DNA of 64,000 bases from Pseudomonas huaxiensis (GCF_003231275.1 NZ_QKVL01000003.1:1-64000), one strand, 5' to 3'. Positions 10,087 through 19,325 are shown, numbered from the stretch's first letter. The notes: generated by a model from the sequence alone, not told the origin. Numbers and translations: made by a program.

Positions 10087-11649
10087 GTGAGCCAAGCCTT
10101 GATCACAGCCTTGCAGAACCCCGCCCTGTTTCCCCATCCCGTGCAGGATTTCCGGGTTATCGAAACGCACATCTCCTGGGTTCTGCTCACTGGCGACTAC
10201 GCCTACAAGATCAAGAAGCCGATGAACTTCGGTTTCCTCGACTTCACCGAGCTGTCGGGCCGCGCGCACTTCTGCGCTGAAGAACTGCGCCTGAACCAGC
10301 GCCTGACCGATGGGCTTTATCTGGAAGTCCTGCCGATCACCGGCACTGCCGAGGCCCCGCAACTCGGCGGCGAAGGCACGGCGATCGAATACGCGCTGAA
10401 AATGCGCCAGTTCCCGCAGGAACAGATGCTCAGCACCCTGCAAGCCAACGGCGAGCTGACCACCACACACATCGACCAGATGGCGAAGCAGATCGCCGAG
10501 TTCCACCTGCAGGCACCACGGGTTTCCGCCGAGCACCCGCTGGGTACGCCAGAAAGCGTAATGGCGCCCGTCGAGCAGAACTTCGAGCAGATCCGTCCCT
10601 TCCTCAGCGACAAGGCCGACCTGCAACAACTCGACGCCCTGCAAGCCTGGGCCCGCAGCAGCTTCGACCGTCTGCATACGCTGCTGGAAGCACGCAAGGC
10701 TCAAGGTTTCATCCGCGAATGCCACGGTGACATCCACCTGGGCAATGCCACTGTGATCGACGGCAACGTGGTGATCTTCGACTGCATCGAGTTCAACGAG
10801 CCCTTCCGCCTGACCGACGTCTACGCCGACGCCGCCTTCCTGGCCATGGACCTTGAAGACCGCGGGCTGAAATCCCTGTCGCGGCGCTTCATCAGCCAGT
10901 ACCTGGAACTGACCGGCGACTACGAAGGCCTGGAACTGCTGAACTTCTACAAAGCCTACCGCGCCCTGGTTCGGGCCAAGATCGCGCTGTTCAGCATGCC
11001 GGCCGACGCCGATGGCGTGCAGCGCGCCACCACCCTGCGCCAGTACCGCAACTACGCCAACCTGGCGGAAAGCTACAGCGCCATTCCTTCGCGTCTGCTG
11101 GCCATCACCCATGGCGTTTCCGCCGTAGGCAAGAGCCACGTGGCAATGCGTCTGGTGGAAGCACTGGGGGCGATCCGCCTGCGTTCGGATGTGGAGCGCA
11201 AGCGCGTGTTCGGCGAACAAAACAGCGAGGCCGCCGGCGAGTTGCAAGCCGGCATCTACAGCAGTGACGCCAGCCAGGCCACTTACGAGCGCCTGCATCA
11301 ATTGGCCGCGCTGATCCTGCGGGCCGGCTTCCCGGTCGTCATCGATGCCACCTACCTCAAGCAGGCACAGCGCCAGGCAGCGGCCGAAGTGGCCAGCGCG
11401 ACCGGCGTACCGTTCCTGATCCTCGACTGCAACGCCCCTGATGCCGTGATCGCCAGTTGGCTGGCCCAGCGCCAGGCCGACCGGAACGATCCTTCCGATG
11501 CGACACTGGAAGTGGTCACCGCGCAGCAGGCCAGCCGCGAGGCGCTGAGCGCCGAAGAGCTGCTGCAAAGCAAACGCGTGGAAACCAACGAAAGCGACAG
11601 CCTGGACAATCTGGTCAAGCAGATCCGCCAGCGCCTGCCGGGCCTGTAA
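10087..11649 (+). CDS. Two-domain protein: aminoglycoside-phosphotransferase-like kinase fused to a P-loop ATPase
   Basis: This 520-residue soluble protein has an APH/choline-kinase-like N-terminal half, with the Brenner motif HGDIHLGN (about residues 215-222) and the metal-binding Asp in FDCIEF (about 232-237). A separate P-loop NTPase C-terminal half has Walker A GVSAVGKS (about 343-350), resembling small-molecule kinases. The start is GTG with an AAGGA box. It is divergent from mrcB. The fusion is widespread in proteobacteria under this descriptive name, but I know of no proven substrate. Antibiotic modification should not be assumed. Confidence 0.85.
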   Translation: MSQALITALQNPALFPHPVQDFRVIETHISWVLLTGDYAYKIKKPMNFGFLDFTELSGRAHFCAEELRLNQRLTDGLYLEVLPITGTAEAPQLGGEGTAIEYALKMRQFPQEQMLSTLQANGELTTTHIDQMAKQIAEFHLQAPRVSAEHPLGTPESVMAPVEQNFEQIRPFLSDKADLQQLDALQAWARSSFDRLHTLLEARKAQGFIRECHGDIHLGNATVIDGNVVIFDCIEFNEPFRLTDVYADAAFLAMDLEDRGLKSLSRRFISQYLELTGDYEGLELLNFYKAYRALVRAKIALFSMPADADGVQRATTLRQYRNYANLAESYSAIPSRLLAITHGVSAVGKSHVAMRLVEALGAIRLRSDVERKRVFGEQNSEAAGELQAGIYSSDASQATYERLHQLAALILRAGFPVVIDATYLKQAQRQAAAEVASATGVPFLILDCNAPDAVIASWLAQRQADRNDPSDATLEVVTAQQASREALSAEELLQSKRVETNESDSLDNLVKQIRQRLPGL

Positions 11650-11655
11650 AACGGT

Positions 11656-11694
11656 AGAGGCGTGAAGCAGTCCACACTTCACGCCTCTATTCCG
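11656..11694 (+). terminator. Long perfect hairpin after the kinase/ATPase gene
   Basis: Twelve-bp perfect arms (11656-11667 and 11677-11688) enclose a nine-base loop just past the stop at 11649. The following T run is poor, so it may be a weak terminator or an mRNA stabiliser. Confidence 0.55.
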
Positions 11695-11751
11695 CCGCCT
11701 GCAAAGGGTGACACTATAATGCCATTATCAGGCCACCCAGGAGGCGTTCTC

Positions 11752-12096
11752 ATGAATCAGCCACGGCAACTCGACAGCACGCTGTATGCATTGATTCACA
11801 ACGAGAACATCGCAGATTTCAACAGAGAGAAACCAAAGGGCGTCAGTATCGACTTCCGCGATGGCGACTTTCGCGGTCTTGACCTGCGCGGCCTCGACAC
11901 CTCGGGCATCGACTTCACGAATGCCTACTTCCGCGCCGCCGACTTGCGCGGTCTGAATCTAAAGGACACGCCCATGGAAGGGGCCAGCATCGCCCACGCA
12001 CAGATCTCCGGGACCTATTTCCCATCCGAACTGAGCGCCGACGAGATCCTCATGTCGGTGCAATACGGCACCCGCCTGCGTTACCGCACACGCTGA
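11752..12096 (+). CDS. Small pentapeptide-repeat protein
   Basis: A 114-residue protein whose middle (about residues 35-85) is made of tandem pentapeptides with the A(D/N)LxG pattern (DFRGL, DLRGL, DFTNA, DLRGL and so on), expected to form a short right-handed quadrilateral beta-helix. A conserved-looking tail (SADEILMSVQYGTRLR) follows. The ATG at 11752 has a strong GGAGG box; earlier in-frame ATGs lack one. A TATAAT box (11715-11720) lies just upstream. With only about nine repeats it is too short to be a typical Qnr-like gyrase mimic, and its function is unknown. Confidence 0.85.
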   Translation: MNQPRQLDSTLYALIHNENIADFNREKPKGVSIDFRDGDFRGLDLRGLDTSGIDFTNAYFRAADLRGLNLKDTPMEGASIAHAQISGTYFPSELSADEILMSVQYGTRLRYRTR

Positions 12097-12252
12097 ACAG
12101 CACCCGGCGGACCTGCTCGTCAGGTCCGTCGGGCGCAACCCTCCCAGCACTACATGGCAAATCGCCGCGTATTTTCCAAGTGCCGCTACACTCCTCAGTG
12201 TTTACCCGCGACTTCCTCCACAAGAACCGTTCAGCCGGCGCAAGGAGGCTTG

Positions 12253-12525
12253 ATGAACGATGAACTTCAGCACCTGAAGAATCTTGGCAAGACCTCAGCA
12301 CAGTGGTTGCACGCGGTAGGTATCCACAGCGCCTCGGACCTTCGCCGCCTGGGCGCGGTGGATGCTTACCGGGCGGTGCGCACCCGAGGTTTCCGGGCAT
12401 CGAAGGTGCTGCTGTACGCCATTGAAGGCGCGTTGCTGGACGTGCACTGGAACGATATCCCCGCCGAACGCAAGGAAGCACTGAACAAGCAACTGAATGC
12501 GACGGCCGTTCGGAAAAAAAATTAA
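12253..12525 (+). CDS. TfoX/Sxy C-terminal-domain-like protein
   Basis: This 90-residue protein matches the C-terminal helical domain of TfoX/Sxy: LKNLGKTSAQWLHAVGI, then DAYRAVRTRGFRASKVLLYAIEGAL. This is a helix-hairpin-helix-like fold. The N-terminal TfoX domain is absent. The start ATG has an excellent AAGGAGG box. Stand-alone copies are common in pseudomonads and their role is not established; a link to competence would be an extrapolation from full-length TfoX. It sits just upstream of the PrrF promoter. Confidence 0.85.
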   Translation: MNDELQHLKNLGKTSAQWLHAVGIHSASDLRRLGAVDAYRAVRTRGFRASKVLLYAIEGALLDVHWNDIPAERKEALNKQLNATAVRKKN

Positions 12526-12544
12526 GGTTTATCGTACAAATCGA

Positions 12545-12576
12545 TTGACTTCGAAATGAGAATCACTATGATTATC
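12545..12576 (+). promoter_or_regulatory. Fur-controlled promoter of the PrrF sRNA
   Basis: A -35 TTGACT (12545-12550), a 17-bp spacer and a -10 TATGAT (12568-12573) form a near-consensus sigma70 promoter. A Fur box at 12558-12576 matches the 19-bp consensus at 14 positions and covers the spacer and -10, so Fe-Fur would block transcription. Confidence 0.88.
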
Positions 12577-12579
12577 ACA

Positions 12580-12692
12580 ACTGGTCGCGAGACTGGTTGG
12601 ATAAGCTGAAAGCCCCTGGTTCGGACTCTCAGATTATCTCCTCATCAGGCTAATCACGGTTATTGACCCGGCATCTTGCCGGGTCTTTTTTT
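12580..12692 (+). ncRNA. prrF: PrrF iron-responsive small RNA
   Basis: I recognise the conserved PrrF core (about 12627-12659: TCAGATTATCTCCTCATCAG, then GCTAATCACGG), which pairs with mRNAs of iron-using proteins. The 5' part starts AACTGGTCGCGAG. It ends in a clear intrinsic terminator (GACCCGGC-ATCTT-GCCGGGTC plus seven T, 12665-12692), giving about 113 nt. When iron is scarce Fur releases the promoter, and PrrF represses sodB, TCA cycle genes and others through Hfq. In P. aeruginosa two copies lie in tandem at this locus; only one is present here. The neighbour phu genes are also iron-controlled. Confidence 0.93.
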
Positions 12693-12702
12693 GCCCGCGA
12701 TT

Positions 12703-13599
12703 TCATTGCCGCAGATCGGCGCAGTAGTCCTTCTCAGGCAAGGCTGCGGTGAACCAGACGAAATCCGCCATCGCCGGCGCGACCTCCTCGCCCACTTGAG
12801 CCAGCATCAACACGACCGTGTCTTCTTGCGCCGCCCCCAGGTCAGCCAGGTGCAACGGCACACCGACATCCTTGCGCACGTGATAACCACCAGCCAGCAG
12901 CAAGGCCGGTGCGGGCGCCGCCAGCAGACGCTGAGCCATGCGCCGGTCGCGTTGCTGCTGCACCGCCAGCATCGCCGGTAACTGACCTTCCGGGAGCATC
13001 CCGCAATGGCCCTCGCGCACTTCGTCCAGCAACACTTCGCGCACCGCCGGCGCGGTAGAGCGAGGCCCGGACAACTGCGGTGGGTTGCGGTAGATGTCTT
13101 TCATCTCGCTGCGGTCCAGGTTGGCCGCGAGCACCGGATAGCCTTGGCGGAAGGCTTCTTCCAGCAGTGGACCGTAGAATTTCCAGTCCCAGCCATCCCG
13201 CCACGCCAGCGCCTTGGCCAGATCATCAGGCAGTGGCTTTTGCTGACGAACCGCGTCGACATTGGCCTGCTGCACCGGCTCCAGCATTTCCAGCAACAGG
13301 CTGCCCTGTGCGCGCTGTTGCGCCAGGACCTGCAACAGCCAGCGCTGCAAGGCGTGGTGATCGGGATTGTCATGCTGCTCGCCCACCAGCACCCGTGGCG
13401 CTACCGCCAGCCGGCTCACCAATTGCTCCGGTGTCAGCAGGCGACCGCTGGCGGTCTCGCGAATCTGCCCGAGATCGGCATGGTCGCGCCCTTCCGGGCT
13501 CTGCCATTGCGGCAACGCCGGCAGCGGAGCCATGGCGTGACAACCCGCCAGGCCCCAGGCCAGCAGAATGAGGATGCCGAACGACCGGGACCAGGGCAT
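12703..13599 (-). CDS. phuW: ChaN-family haem-binding lipoprotein (PhuW)
   Basis: A 298-residue ChaN-domain lipoprotein. The signal peptide ends in the lipobox LAGC (Cys20). ChaN proteins bind haem at the cell surface or periplasm and are thought to store or deliver it. Motifs include LVGEQHDNPDHHALQ (about residues 70-84) and AGGYHVRKDVGVP near the C-terminus, both with histidines. The ATG at 13599 has an AGGAG box six bases away; a TTG two codons upstream is less likely. It is the last gene of phuTUVW, 9 bp after phuV, and converges on PrrF. Confidence 0.88.
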   Translation of the reverse strand: MPWSRSFGILILLAWGLAGCHAMAPLPALPQWQSPEGRDHADLGQIRETASGRLLTPEQLVSRLAVAPRVLVGEQHDNPDHHALQRWLLQVLAQQRAQGSLLLEMLEPVQQANVDAVRQQKPLPDDLAKALAWRDGWDWKFYGPLLEEAFRQGYPVLAANLDRSEMKDIYRNPPQLSGPRSTAPAVREVLLDEVREGHCGMLPEGQLPAMLAVQQQRDRRMAQRLLAAPAPALLLAGGYHVRKDVGVPLHLADLGAAQEDTVVLMLAQVGEEVAPAMADFVWFTAALPEKDYCADLRQ

Positions 13600-13608
13600 A
13601 AGCAACTC

Positions 13609-14376
13609 CTAACGGGCAATGATGAGCGGGTGGCCGCGCTCGGGATGGGTATGAACCAACACCTCCAGCCCGAACACCGCCTGCAGGGCCTCGGGCTGCA
13701 AGACCTGCTGCGGCGTATCGAAGACGTAAGGCCGACCCTGTTCGAGCAGCAGAATACGATCACAATAGCGTGCGGCCAGGTTCAGGTCGTGGAGGATCAC
13801 CAATACCGCAGCGCCGCGATCGGCAAATCCGCGGACCGCCTGCAGCGTGGTGTGCTGGTGCAACGGGTCGAGGGCCGAGGTCGGCTCGTCAAGCAGCAAG
13901 GTCCGTCCCTCCTCGCCCGGCCAGAGCTGCGCCAGCACCCGCGCCAGATGCACGCGCTGCCGCTCGCCACCCGACAGCGCGAGGTAGCTGCGGTCGACCA
14001 GATGCAGGGCATCCGCCGCCTCCAGTGCCGCGTGGACGATTTCATGATCGCGGTCCTTGCCGGTCCGATGCGGCAGACGCCCCATGCCCACCACTTCCTC
14101 GACACGGAAAGCAAAGCCGAGGCTCGATACCTGTGGCAAGACCGCCAGCAGTTGGGCGCGCTCATGGCCTGGCCAGTCGGCAAGCGCGCGATCGTGGAGC
14201 AGGACACGGCCACGCTGGGTCGCCAGCTCACCGCACAGTGCGCCGAGCAGCGTGCTCTTGCCCGCGCCGTTGGGCCCGAGCACACCCAGCACTTCACCTG
14301 GCTGGACCTTGAGGCTCACACCATCGAGCACCGTCTTGCGTCCTCGGACGACTTGAAGATCTTCGACCTGGAGCAT
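13609..14376 (-). CDS. phuV: Haem ABC transporter ATP-binding protein
   Basis: The 255-residue ATPase that powers haem uptake across the inner membrane. The Walker A motif GPNGAGKST (about residues 35-43), the Q-loop region [10 protein letters not shown], the signature LSGGERQRV (about 137-145), Walker [12 protein letters not shown] and the switch HDLNLA are all present. Its ATG overlaps the phuU stop as TGATG, so transporter subunits are translationally coupled. It belongs to the FecE/HmuV family. Confidence 0.95.
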   Translation of the reverse strand: MLQVEDLQVVRGRKTVLDGVSLKVQPGEVLGVLGPNGAGKSTLLGALCGELATQRGRVLLHDRALADWPGHERAQLLAVLPQVSSLGFAFRVEEVVGMGRLPHRTGKDRDHEIVHAALEAADALHLVDRSYLALSGGERQRVHLARVLAQLWPGEEGRTLLLDEPTSALDPLHQHTTLQAVRGFADRGAAVLVILHDLNLAARYCDRILLLEQGRPYVFDTPQQVLQPEALQAVFGLEVLVHTHPERGHPLIIAR

Positions 14377-15413
14377 CAGGTACGTCCCCGCAGCAGCAGA
14401 TAAAGGAAAAACGGCGCGCCGATGAACGCGGTGACGATACCGATCGGCAACTCCGCCGGCGCCAGCGCCAGCCGGGCGATCAGATCAGCGAACAACAGCA
14501 GCGAAGCACCCGCCAGCAATGAGGCGGGCAGCAAGACCCGGTGGTCCGGGCCGGACAACAGCCGCACCAGATGCGGCACCACCAGCCCGACAAAACCGAT
14601 CAGCCCCGCCGCTGCTACCGCCGCCCCCACACCCAGCGCCGTACAAAACACCAGTTCGCGTTTCAGCGACTCGACTTCGATGCCCAGATGGCGAGCCTCC
14701 GATTCGCCCAGCAGCAGCGCATTCAAGGCCTCGGCACGACGCGGCAACCACAGCGCCACCGCCGTCGCCACCAGCACCAGTGGCCAGAGACGCTGGTAGC
14801 TCGCGCCGTTGAGGCTGCCCAAGTTCCAGAACGTCAGGGTACGCAGAGTCGCGTCATCCGCCAGATAAGTGAACAGCCCCACCGCCGAGCTGGCCAGGGC
14901 CGTCAAGGCGATACCGGCAAGCAACATGGTGGCTACGCTGGTCTGGCCGTCACGCCGCCCCAGGCGATAGACCAGCGCGGTCACACCCAGGCCGCCGAGA
15001 AAAGCACATACCGACAGCAGATAGGGCGCGATAGCTTCCGGCACGCCACCCACCCAGGCGCTGCCAACAATCGCCACCGCCGCACCAAGCGCCGCGCCGC
15101 TGGAAACGCCCACCAATCCCGGGTCCGCCAGCGGATTGCGAAACAGCCCTTGCATGGCCACGCCGGCCAGCGCCAGCACAGCGCCCACCGCGAGTCCGAG
15201 CAGCGTCCGCGGCAGGCGGATCTGTCCGAGAATCAACTCGGCCTGCTCCAGCCCGTCGCCATTGACTGGCAGACCGAGCAGGCGCAAGCCCGCGCGCAAG
15301 GTGTCCATCAGCGGCAGACTCACCGGCCCGAGCGCCAGCGACAACCAGACCGCCAGCAGACACAACAGGCTGAGGATGATGAACAGCGTGCGCGGCTGGA
15401 TCAGACGGGTCAT
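14376..15413 (-). CDS. phuU: Haem ABC transporter permease (FecCD family)
   Basis: A 345-residue inner-membrane permease of the BtuC/FecCD/HmuU type with about nine to ten hydrophobic helices. Typical family segments are visible: [22 protein letters not shown] split across residues 67-88, [19 protein letters not shown] near 103-121, and the coupling-helix region before [11 protein letters not shown] (about 273-283), which contacts the ATPase. It overlaps phuT by four bases at its 5' end and phuV by one base at its 3' end. Confidence 0.95.
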   Translation of the reverse strand: MTRLIQPRTLFIILSLLCLLAVWLSLALGPVSLPLMDTLRAGLRLLGLPVNGDGLEQAELILGQIRLPRTLLGLAVGAVLALAGVAMQGLFRNPLADPGLVGVSSGAALGAAVAIVGSAWVGGVPEAIAPYLLSVCAFLGGLGVTALVYRLGRRDGQTSVATMLLAGIALTALASSAVGLFTYLADDATLRTLTFWNLGSLNGASYQRLWPLVLVATAVALWLPRRAEALNALLLGESEARHLGIEVESLKRELVFCTALGVGAAVAAAGLIGFVGLVVPHLVRLLSGPDHRVLLPASLLAGASLLLFADLIARLALAPAELPIGIVTAFIGAPFFLYLLLRGRT

Positions 15414-16291
15414 GGCGCCAGTTGAGCCTTGGCCGTCGGATAGAACGCCTGGGCCAGCGCTTGCAGGCTCGCCGGCAGGCGCGGACCGAGGCCGCCGACC
15501 AGCAGCGTCGGGTCAAGATCAATCAGACGCTTTTCTTTCGCCGCACGGGATGCGGCCAGCGCGGGGTTCTCTTTCAGCAGTGCCTGCAGCGCAGCATCGC
15601 CGGTGAGGGCACGGTCAGCAAACACCACCACTTGCGGGTTCAAGGCGGCCAGCGCTTCTCCCGAAAAGTTCTTGTAGCCCTGGTGAGTCGCCAGATTGCG
15701 GCCGCCGGCCTGTTCCACCAGCCAGGCGCCAGCCGTATCGGTGCCGGCAATCATCGGCTTGCCGCCAGCATGGCCCACCAGCAGGATCACCCCAGGCGCC
15801 TGCTCCGAACCCTGCACCGCCTTGATCCGGGTACGCAGGGTTTCAAGTTGCTGGCGATAGTCAGCGAAACGCTGTTCGGCCTGCTCCGTCTTGCCAAGCA
15901 ATTCGCCCAGGTGCTTGAGGTTACCCTGCACGGCTTCCAGGTCGGCGCGGCTGGAGAACAGTTCGACCCGCACCCCTGCACCGCGGATCTGCGACAGGAC
16001 CGGCGGCGGGCCCATTTCCTCGGTGCCAACCAGCACATCAGGGCGCAGGCTCAGCACGCCTTCGGCCGAAAGCTGGCGCTGGTAACCGATGCTGGGCAGG
16101 CTTTTCAGGGATTCAGGGTGCTGGCTGGTGGTATCGACGCCCACCAACCGCGACTCCGCCCCCAACTCGGCAATCCATTCGCTCAAAGCCCCGCCAGCAC
16201 TGACCCAGCGCTGCGGCAGCGAATCGGCGGCGTGCGCCGGGTTGAACACAAGCCCGATACAAAGGGCGATCAGGCTGGCATATCGGCGCAT
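15410..16291 (-). CDS. phuT: Haem ABC transporter periplasmic substrate-binding protein
   Basis: This 293-residue protein starts with a Sec signal peptide (MRRYASLIALCIGLVFNPAHA, cleaved after AHA). It has the TroA-like two-lobe fold joined by a long helix (ETLRTRIKAV region) and the segment SQHPESLKSLPSIGYQRQLS. It captures haem in the periplasm and hands it to PhuUV. The ATG at 16291 has a GGAAG box; an upstream extension lacks signal-peptide character. It is the first gene of the operon and has a Fur box in front. The usual phuS (cytoplasmic haem carrier) and phuR (outer-membrane receptor) genes are not beside it. Confidence 0.93.
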   Translation of the reverse strand: MRRYASLIALCIGLVFNPAHAADSLPQRWVSAGGALSEWIAELGAESRLVGVDTTSQHPESLKSLPSIGYQRQLSAEGVLSLRPDVLVGTEEMGPPPVLSQIRGAGVRVELFSSRADLEAVQGNLKHLGELLGKTEQAEQRFADYRQQLETLRTRIKAVQGSEQAPGVILLVGHAGGKPMIAGTDTAGAWLVEQAGGRNLATHQGYKNFSGEALAALNPQVVVFADRALTGDAALQALLKENPALAASRAAKEKRLIDLDPTLLVGGLGPRLPASLQALAQAFYPTAKAQLAP

Positions 16292-16400
16292 AACGGGGCT
16301 TCCTTTTCGATCAGGACGAACCGCCACCCCTCGGATAGCGGTGTGAGAGAAGCGCCGGGCAAGGTATAAAGGCGCCCGACGCCATCAGAGCCGGCAATTT

Positions 16401-16419
16401 GATAATTATTTGCATTTGA
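16401..16419. promoter_or_regulatory. Fur box between phuT and the Rieske gene
   Basis: GATAATTATTTGCATT at 16401-16416 matches 13 of 16 positions of the Fur consensus when read on the minus strand. It lies 110 bp upstream of phuT and 44 bp upstream of the divergent Rieske gene, so it could control either or both. Confidence 0.75.
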
Positions 16420-16459
16420 GCGTCAAGCTGCCTTGCATCCTTAACGGAGCCCATCGCTC

Positions 16460-16777
16460 ATGCACTTCCTTTGTACCTCCGCCGAACTGGGCGAAGGCCA
16501 GAGCCGCGGTTTCACCAGCGAAAACACCGAACTGCTGGGCGTACGCCGGCAAGGGCGGGTCTATCTGTACCGAAACCGCTGCCCTCATCGCGGGATTGCG
16601 CTCAACTGGCAGCCAGACCAGTTCCTCGACAGCAGCGCCAGCCTGATCACCTGCGCCCGGCATGGCGCACTGTTTCTTATCGAGAACGGCGAGTGCGTGG
16701 CCGGGCCGTGCGAGGGTGATGCCCTGGAAGCCCTCGACTGCCATGAAGACAGCCAAGGCATCTGGCTTACGGATTGA
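16460..16777 (+). CDS. Small Rieske [2Fe-2S] protein
   Basis: A 105-residue single-domain Rieske protein. The cluster ligands are Cys41-x-His43 (CPHRG) and Cys65-x2-His68 (CARHGALF). There is no signal peptide or transmembrane anchor, so it is cytoplasmic and resembles the ferredoxin-like subunits of dioxygenases or NirD-type proteins. No oxygenase partner is nearby, so its redox partner is unknown. Its 3' end overlaps the convergent sfsA by 11 bp. It is divergent from phuT across a Fur box. Confidence 0.88.
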   Translation: MHFLCTSAELGEGQSRGFTSENTELLGVRRQGRVYLYRNRCPHRGIALNWQPDQFLDSSASLITCARHGALFLIENGECVAGPCEGDALEALDCHEDSQGIWLTD

Positions 16778-17480
16778 GCAGCACCGGCAGGGCGCGGTCG
16801 ATACGCACCTGCTCGCTGTCCAGCGTCACCCCGTACGCCAGCACTTCGACGCCATCGAGCACGGCGGCCCGCAGCGCGATGGCGTATCCCGGGTCTATCT
16901 CTTCAGCCGGGCGTACTGCCTCGATACCGTTGAGGTTCACACAATAAAGCTGCACCGCGCGGACACCTTGCCGGGCCAGCGCCGCCAGTTCGCGCAGGTG
17001 CTTGGCGCCGCGCTGGGTCACGGCATCGGGAAAGGCCGCGATGGCCGAACCGTCGAAACCGAGGGTCACGCTCTTGACCTCCACATAGGCCAGGCCGCTG
17101 TCGAAGGTCAGTTGAAAGTCGATGCGGCTGTTCTCCTCGCCATACGGCACTTCGCGGCGCAGCGCGGTGAAACCCGCCAGCTCACTGATTACGCCCGCGC
17201 GCAGCGCTTCTTCGACGATGGCATTGGCCCGCCCGGTATTCACACAGGCCAGCCGGCCTTGCGGGGTCTCGCTGATTTCCCAGGTGCCGGGCAGCTTGCG
17301 CTTGGGATCGTTGGAGCGACTGAACCAGACCTTGCCGCCCTCCTTCATGCAGTTGAGCATCGAGCCGGTGTTCGGGCAGTGGATGGTCAACTGCTCGCCG
17401 CTCGGCAGTTCGATATCCGCGAGAAAGCGTTTGTAACGGCGCAGCAGCCGGGCTTCTTCGAGCAATGGAGTGAAATGCAT
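16767..17480 (-). CDS. sfsA: SfsA family protein (DNA/RNA nuclease-like)
   Basis: At 237 residues this is the usual SfsA length. The family pattern is visible: [11 protein letters not shown] (residues 15-25), [11 protein letters not shown] (about 34-44), then the nuclease-like core [13 protein letters not shown] and [10 protein letters not shown]. The C-terminal part carries AVQLYCVN and [11 protein letters not shown]. SfsA was first described as stimulating sugar fermentation genes, and its fold suggests an OB domain plus a PD-(D/E)xK-like nuclease; the physiological role is unsettled. The ATG overlaps the aminotransferase stop as TGATG. Confidence 0.93.
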   Translation of the reverse strand: MHFTPLLEEARLLRRYKRFLADIELPSGEQLTIHCPNTGSMLNCMKEGGKVWFSRSNDPKRKLPGTWEISETPQGRLACVNTGRANAIVEEALRAGVISELAGFTALRREVPYGEENSRIDFQLTFDSGLAYVEVKSVTLGFDGSAIAAFPDAVTQRGAKHLRELAALARQGVRAVQLYCVNLNGIEAVRPAEEIDPGYAIALRAAVLDGVEVLAYGVTLDSEQVRIDRALPVLLNP

Positions 17481-18652
17481 CAGCCTTGCCAGCTCTTCAG
17501 CCCACGGGCAATCCGCTCCACCGCTTCTTGCAGACGCGGCAGGCTCTGGGTGTAGGCGAAACGCACATGATGGCTGGCTTGGTGCCGTCCGAAATCCACG
17601 CCGGGGGTGAAGGCGACATGCTCGGTTTCCAGGAAGTGCCGGCAGAACGCGAACGCGTCACCACCGAATGTGCTGATGTCGGCGTACAGGTAGAACGCAC
17701 CTTGTGGCTCCACCGTGATCCCGAAGCCGAGCCCGCGCAGGGCTGGCAGGAGGAAGTCGCGGCGGCGGGCGAATTCGGCACGGCGCTCTTCGAGGATCGC
17801 CAGGGTACCGGGTTCGAAACAGGCCAGGGCTGCATGCTGAGCCATGCTCGGCGCACTGATATAGAGGTTCTGCGCCAGTTTCTCCAGTTCAGGCACGGCC
17901 GCAGGCGGTGCGACCATCCAGCCCAGGCGCCAGCCGGTCATTCCGAAATATTTGGAGAAACTATTAAGGACAAAGGCTTGGTCATCGACTTCCAGCACGC
18001 TGGGAGCGTCCATCCCATAGGTCAGGCCGTGATAGATCTCGTCCACCACCAGATGGCCATTATGTGCCCGGGTCGCCCGCGACAAGCCCGCCAGTTGCTC
18101 GCGATCGAGCACGGTGCCGGTCGGGTTGGCCGGCGAAGCCACCAGGGCGCCGACTGTATCGTTATCCCAATAGCGCTCGACCAGATCGGCGGTCAGTTGA
18201 TAGTTGACGTCGGGCCCCACCGGCACCAGTTGTGCACCGCCTTCCACCAGCCGCAGGAAATGGCGGTTACACGGATAGCCTGGGTCGGCCAGCAGCCAAT
18301 GCTTGCCGGGGTCCACCAGCAGGCTACTGGTCAGCAGCAACGCGCCGGAACCGCCTGGGGTAATGAGAATCCGCTGCGGGTCGATGTTCACGCCATAGCG
18401 CTGGTCATAGAAGCCGGCAATGGCTTCACGCAGCGCCGGCAGCCCCCGGGCTGCGGTGTAACGCGTGTGACCGGCGCCCAGTGCGGCCTGGCCGGCTTCG
18501 ACGATGGGCGCAGCGGTGGAGAAGTCCGGCTCGCCGATTTCCAGGTGAATCACATCATGACCGGCGGCCTGCAACTCGTTGGCCCGGGCCAACAGTGCCA
18601 TCACATGGAAGGGTTCGATGGCGCGACTGCGCGCACTGTAGGGCTGAGCCAT
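17480..18652 (-). CDS. PLP-dependent aminotransferase, class I/II (aspartate aminotransferase fold)
   Basis: A 390-residue fold-type I aminotransferase. The PLP lysine lies in [16 protein letters not shown] (about residues 230-245), with Asn in SPANPTGT and Asp/Tyr in VDEIYHGL. The arginine binding the substrate carboxylate is in HHVRFAY near the C-terminus. The substrate cannot be read from the sequence; relatives include alanine- and aromatic-transaminase-like proteins. The start [10 protein letters not shown] at 18652 is chosen because the preceding in-frame stretch has no protein-like character. It forms a coupled pair with sfsA and is divergent from dksA. Confidence 0.9.
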   Translation of the reverse strand: MAQPYSARSRAIEPFHVMALLARANELQAAGHDVIHLEIGEPDFSTAAPIVEAGQAALGAGHTRYTAARGLPALREAIAGFYDQRYGVNIDPQRILITPGGSGALLLTSSLLVDPGKHWLLADPGYPCNRHFLRLVEGGAQLVPVGPDVNYQLTADLVERYWDNDTVGALVASPANPTGTVLDREQLAGLSRATRAHNGHLVVDEIYHGLTYGMDAPSVLEVDDQAFVLNSFSKYFGMTGWRLGWMVAPPAAVPELEKLAQNLYISAPSMAQHAALACFEPGTLAILEERRAEFARRRDFLLPALRGLGFGITVEPQGAFYLYADISTFGGDAFAFCRHFLETEHVAFTPGVDFGRHQASHHVRFAYTQSLPRLQEAVERIARGLKSWQG

Positions 18653-18865
18653 GGGACTTCTCTCAATTGGGACTAAACTGGTGATTCTACCCATGCGCAA
18701 CGACGAACGTATGGCTAAACCTCGCTGTCCTACCCGAGCTAACGGGGAGTAGCGCACCCCCGTCCTATCTGGTAAGTTCGGCGGCTCGCAGTCGCAGGGC
18801 CGGCGGGCGCCGGAGATGGAATAAGCCTGCGCATTGGATTCAGATGAGTGAGAGGCGGTCTATTC

Positions 18866-19309
18866 ATGTCCACCGTAGAAAAGCAAAAAGCAGGCTCCAT
18901 GTATGGTCTCGACCCGTATGTCGCAACCAAAGGTGAGGAGTACATGGGCGAGCCCATGAAAAAACACTTCATCAAGCTGCTCGGTGCCTGGAAACAGGAC
19001 CTGATGACCAGCGTGGACCGCACCGTGGACCATATGAAGGATGAAGCGGCCAACTTCCCCGATCCGGCAGACCGTGCCAGCCAGGAAGAAGAGTTCGCTC
19101 TGGAGCTTCGTAACCGTGACCGCGAACGCAAGCTGATCAAGAAAATCGACAAGACTTTGCAAAAAATCCAGGACGATGAATACGGCTGGTGCGATAGCTG
19201 TGGCGTGGAAATCGGCCTGCGTCGGCTGGAAGCCCGTCCTACCGCAGACCTGTGCTTCGACTGCAAGGAAATTGCAGAGAAAAAGGAAAAGACCGTCGGC
19301 AAAGGCTGA
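18866..19309 (+). CDS. dksA: RNA polymerase-binding transcription factor DksA
   Basis: DksA enters the RNA polymerase secondary channel and, with ppGpp, drives the stringent response. The 147-residue protein has the N-terminal coiled coil with tip residues Asp66 and Asp69 (DPADRASQEEE), and a four-cysteine zinc finger Cys109-x2-Cys112-x17-Cys130-x2-Cys133. The start with a GAGGCGG box is chosen over an ATG six codons upstream. Its targets would include the stable-RNA-type promoter at the left edge. It is followed by a strong terminator. Confidence 0.96.
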   Translation: MSTVEKQKAGSMYGLDPYVATKGEEYMGEPMKKHFIKLLGAWKQDLMTSVDRTVDHMKDEAANFPDPADRASQEEEFALELRNRDRERKLIKKIDKTLQKIQDDEYGWCDSCGVEIGLRRLEARPTADLCFDCKEIAEKKEKTVGKG

Positions 19310-19325
19310 TCCTTACCGCATCTAG

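Noticed and set aside
10087..11649. Aminoglycoside resistance gene
   Set aside because: The APH-like domain is generic and fused to an ATPase in a core-genome position. No mobile element or resistance context is present.
11752..12525. Pentapeptide-repeat plus TfoX-like genes as a quinolone-resistance or competence module
   Set aside because: The repeat protein is too short for a Qnr-type gyrase mimic, and the TfoX-like protein lacks the N-terminal domain. They have separate ribosome sites and no sign of functional linkage.
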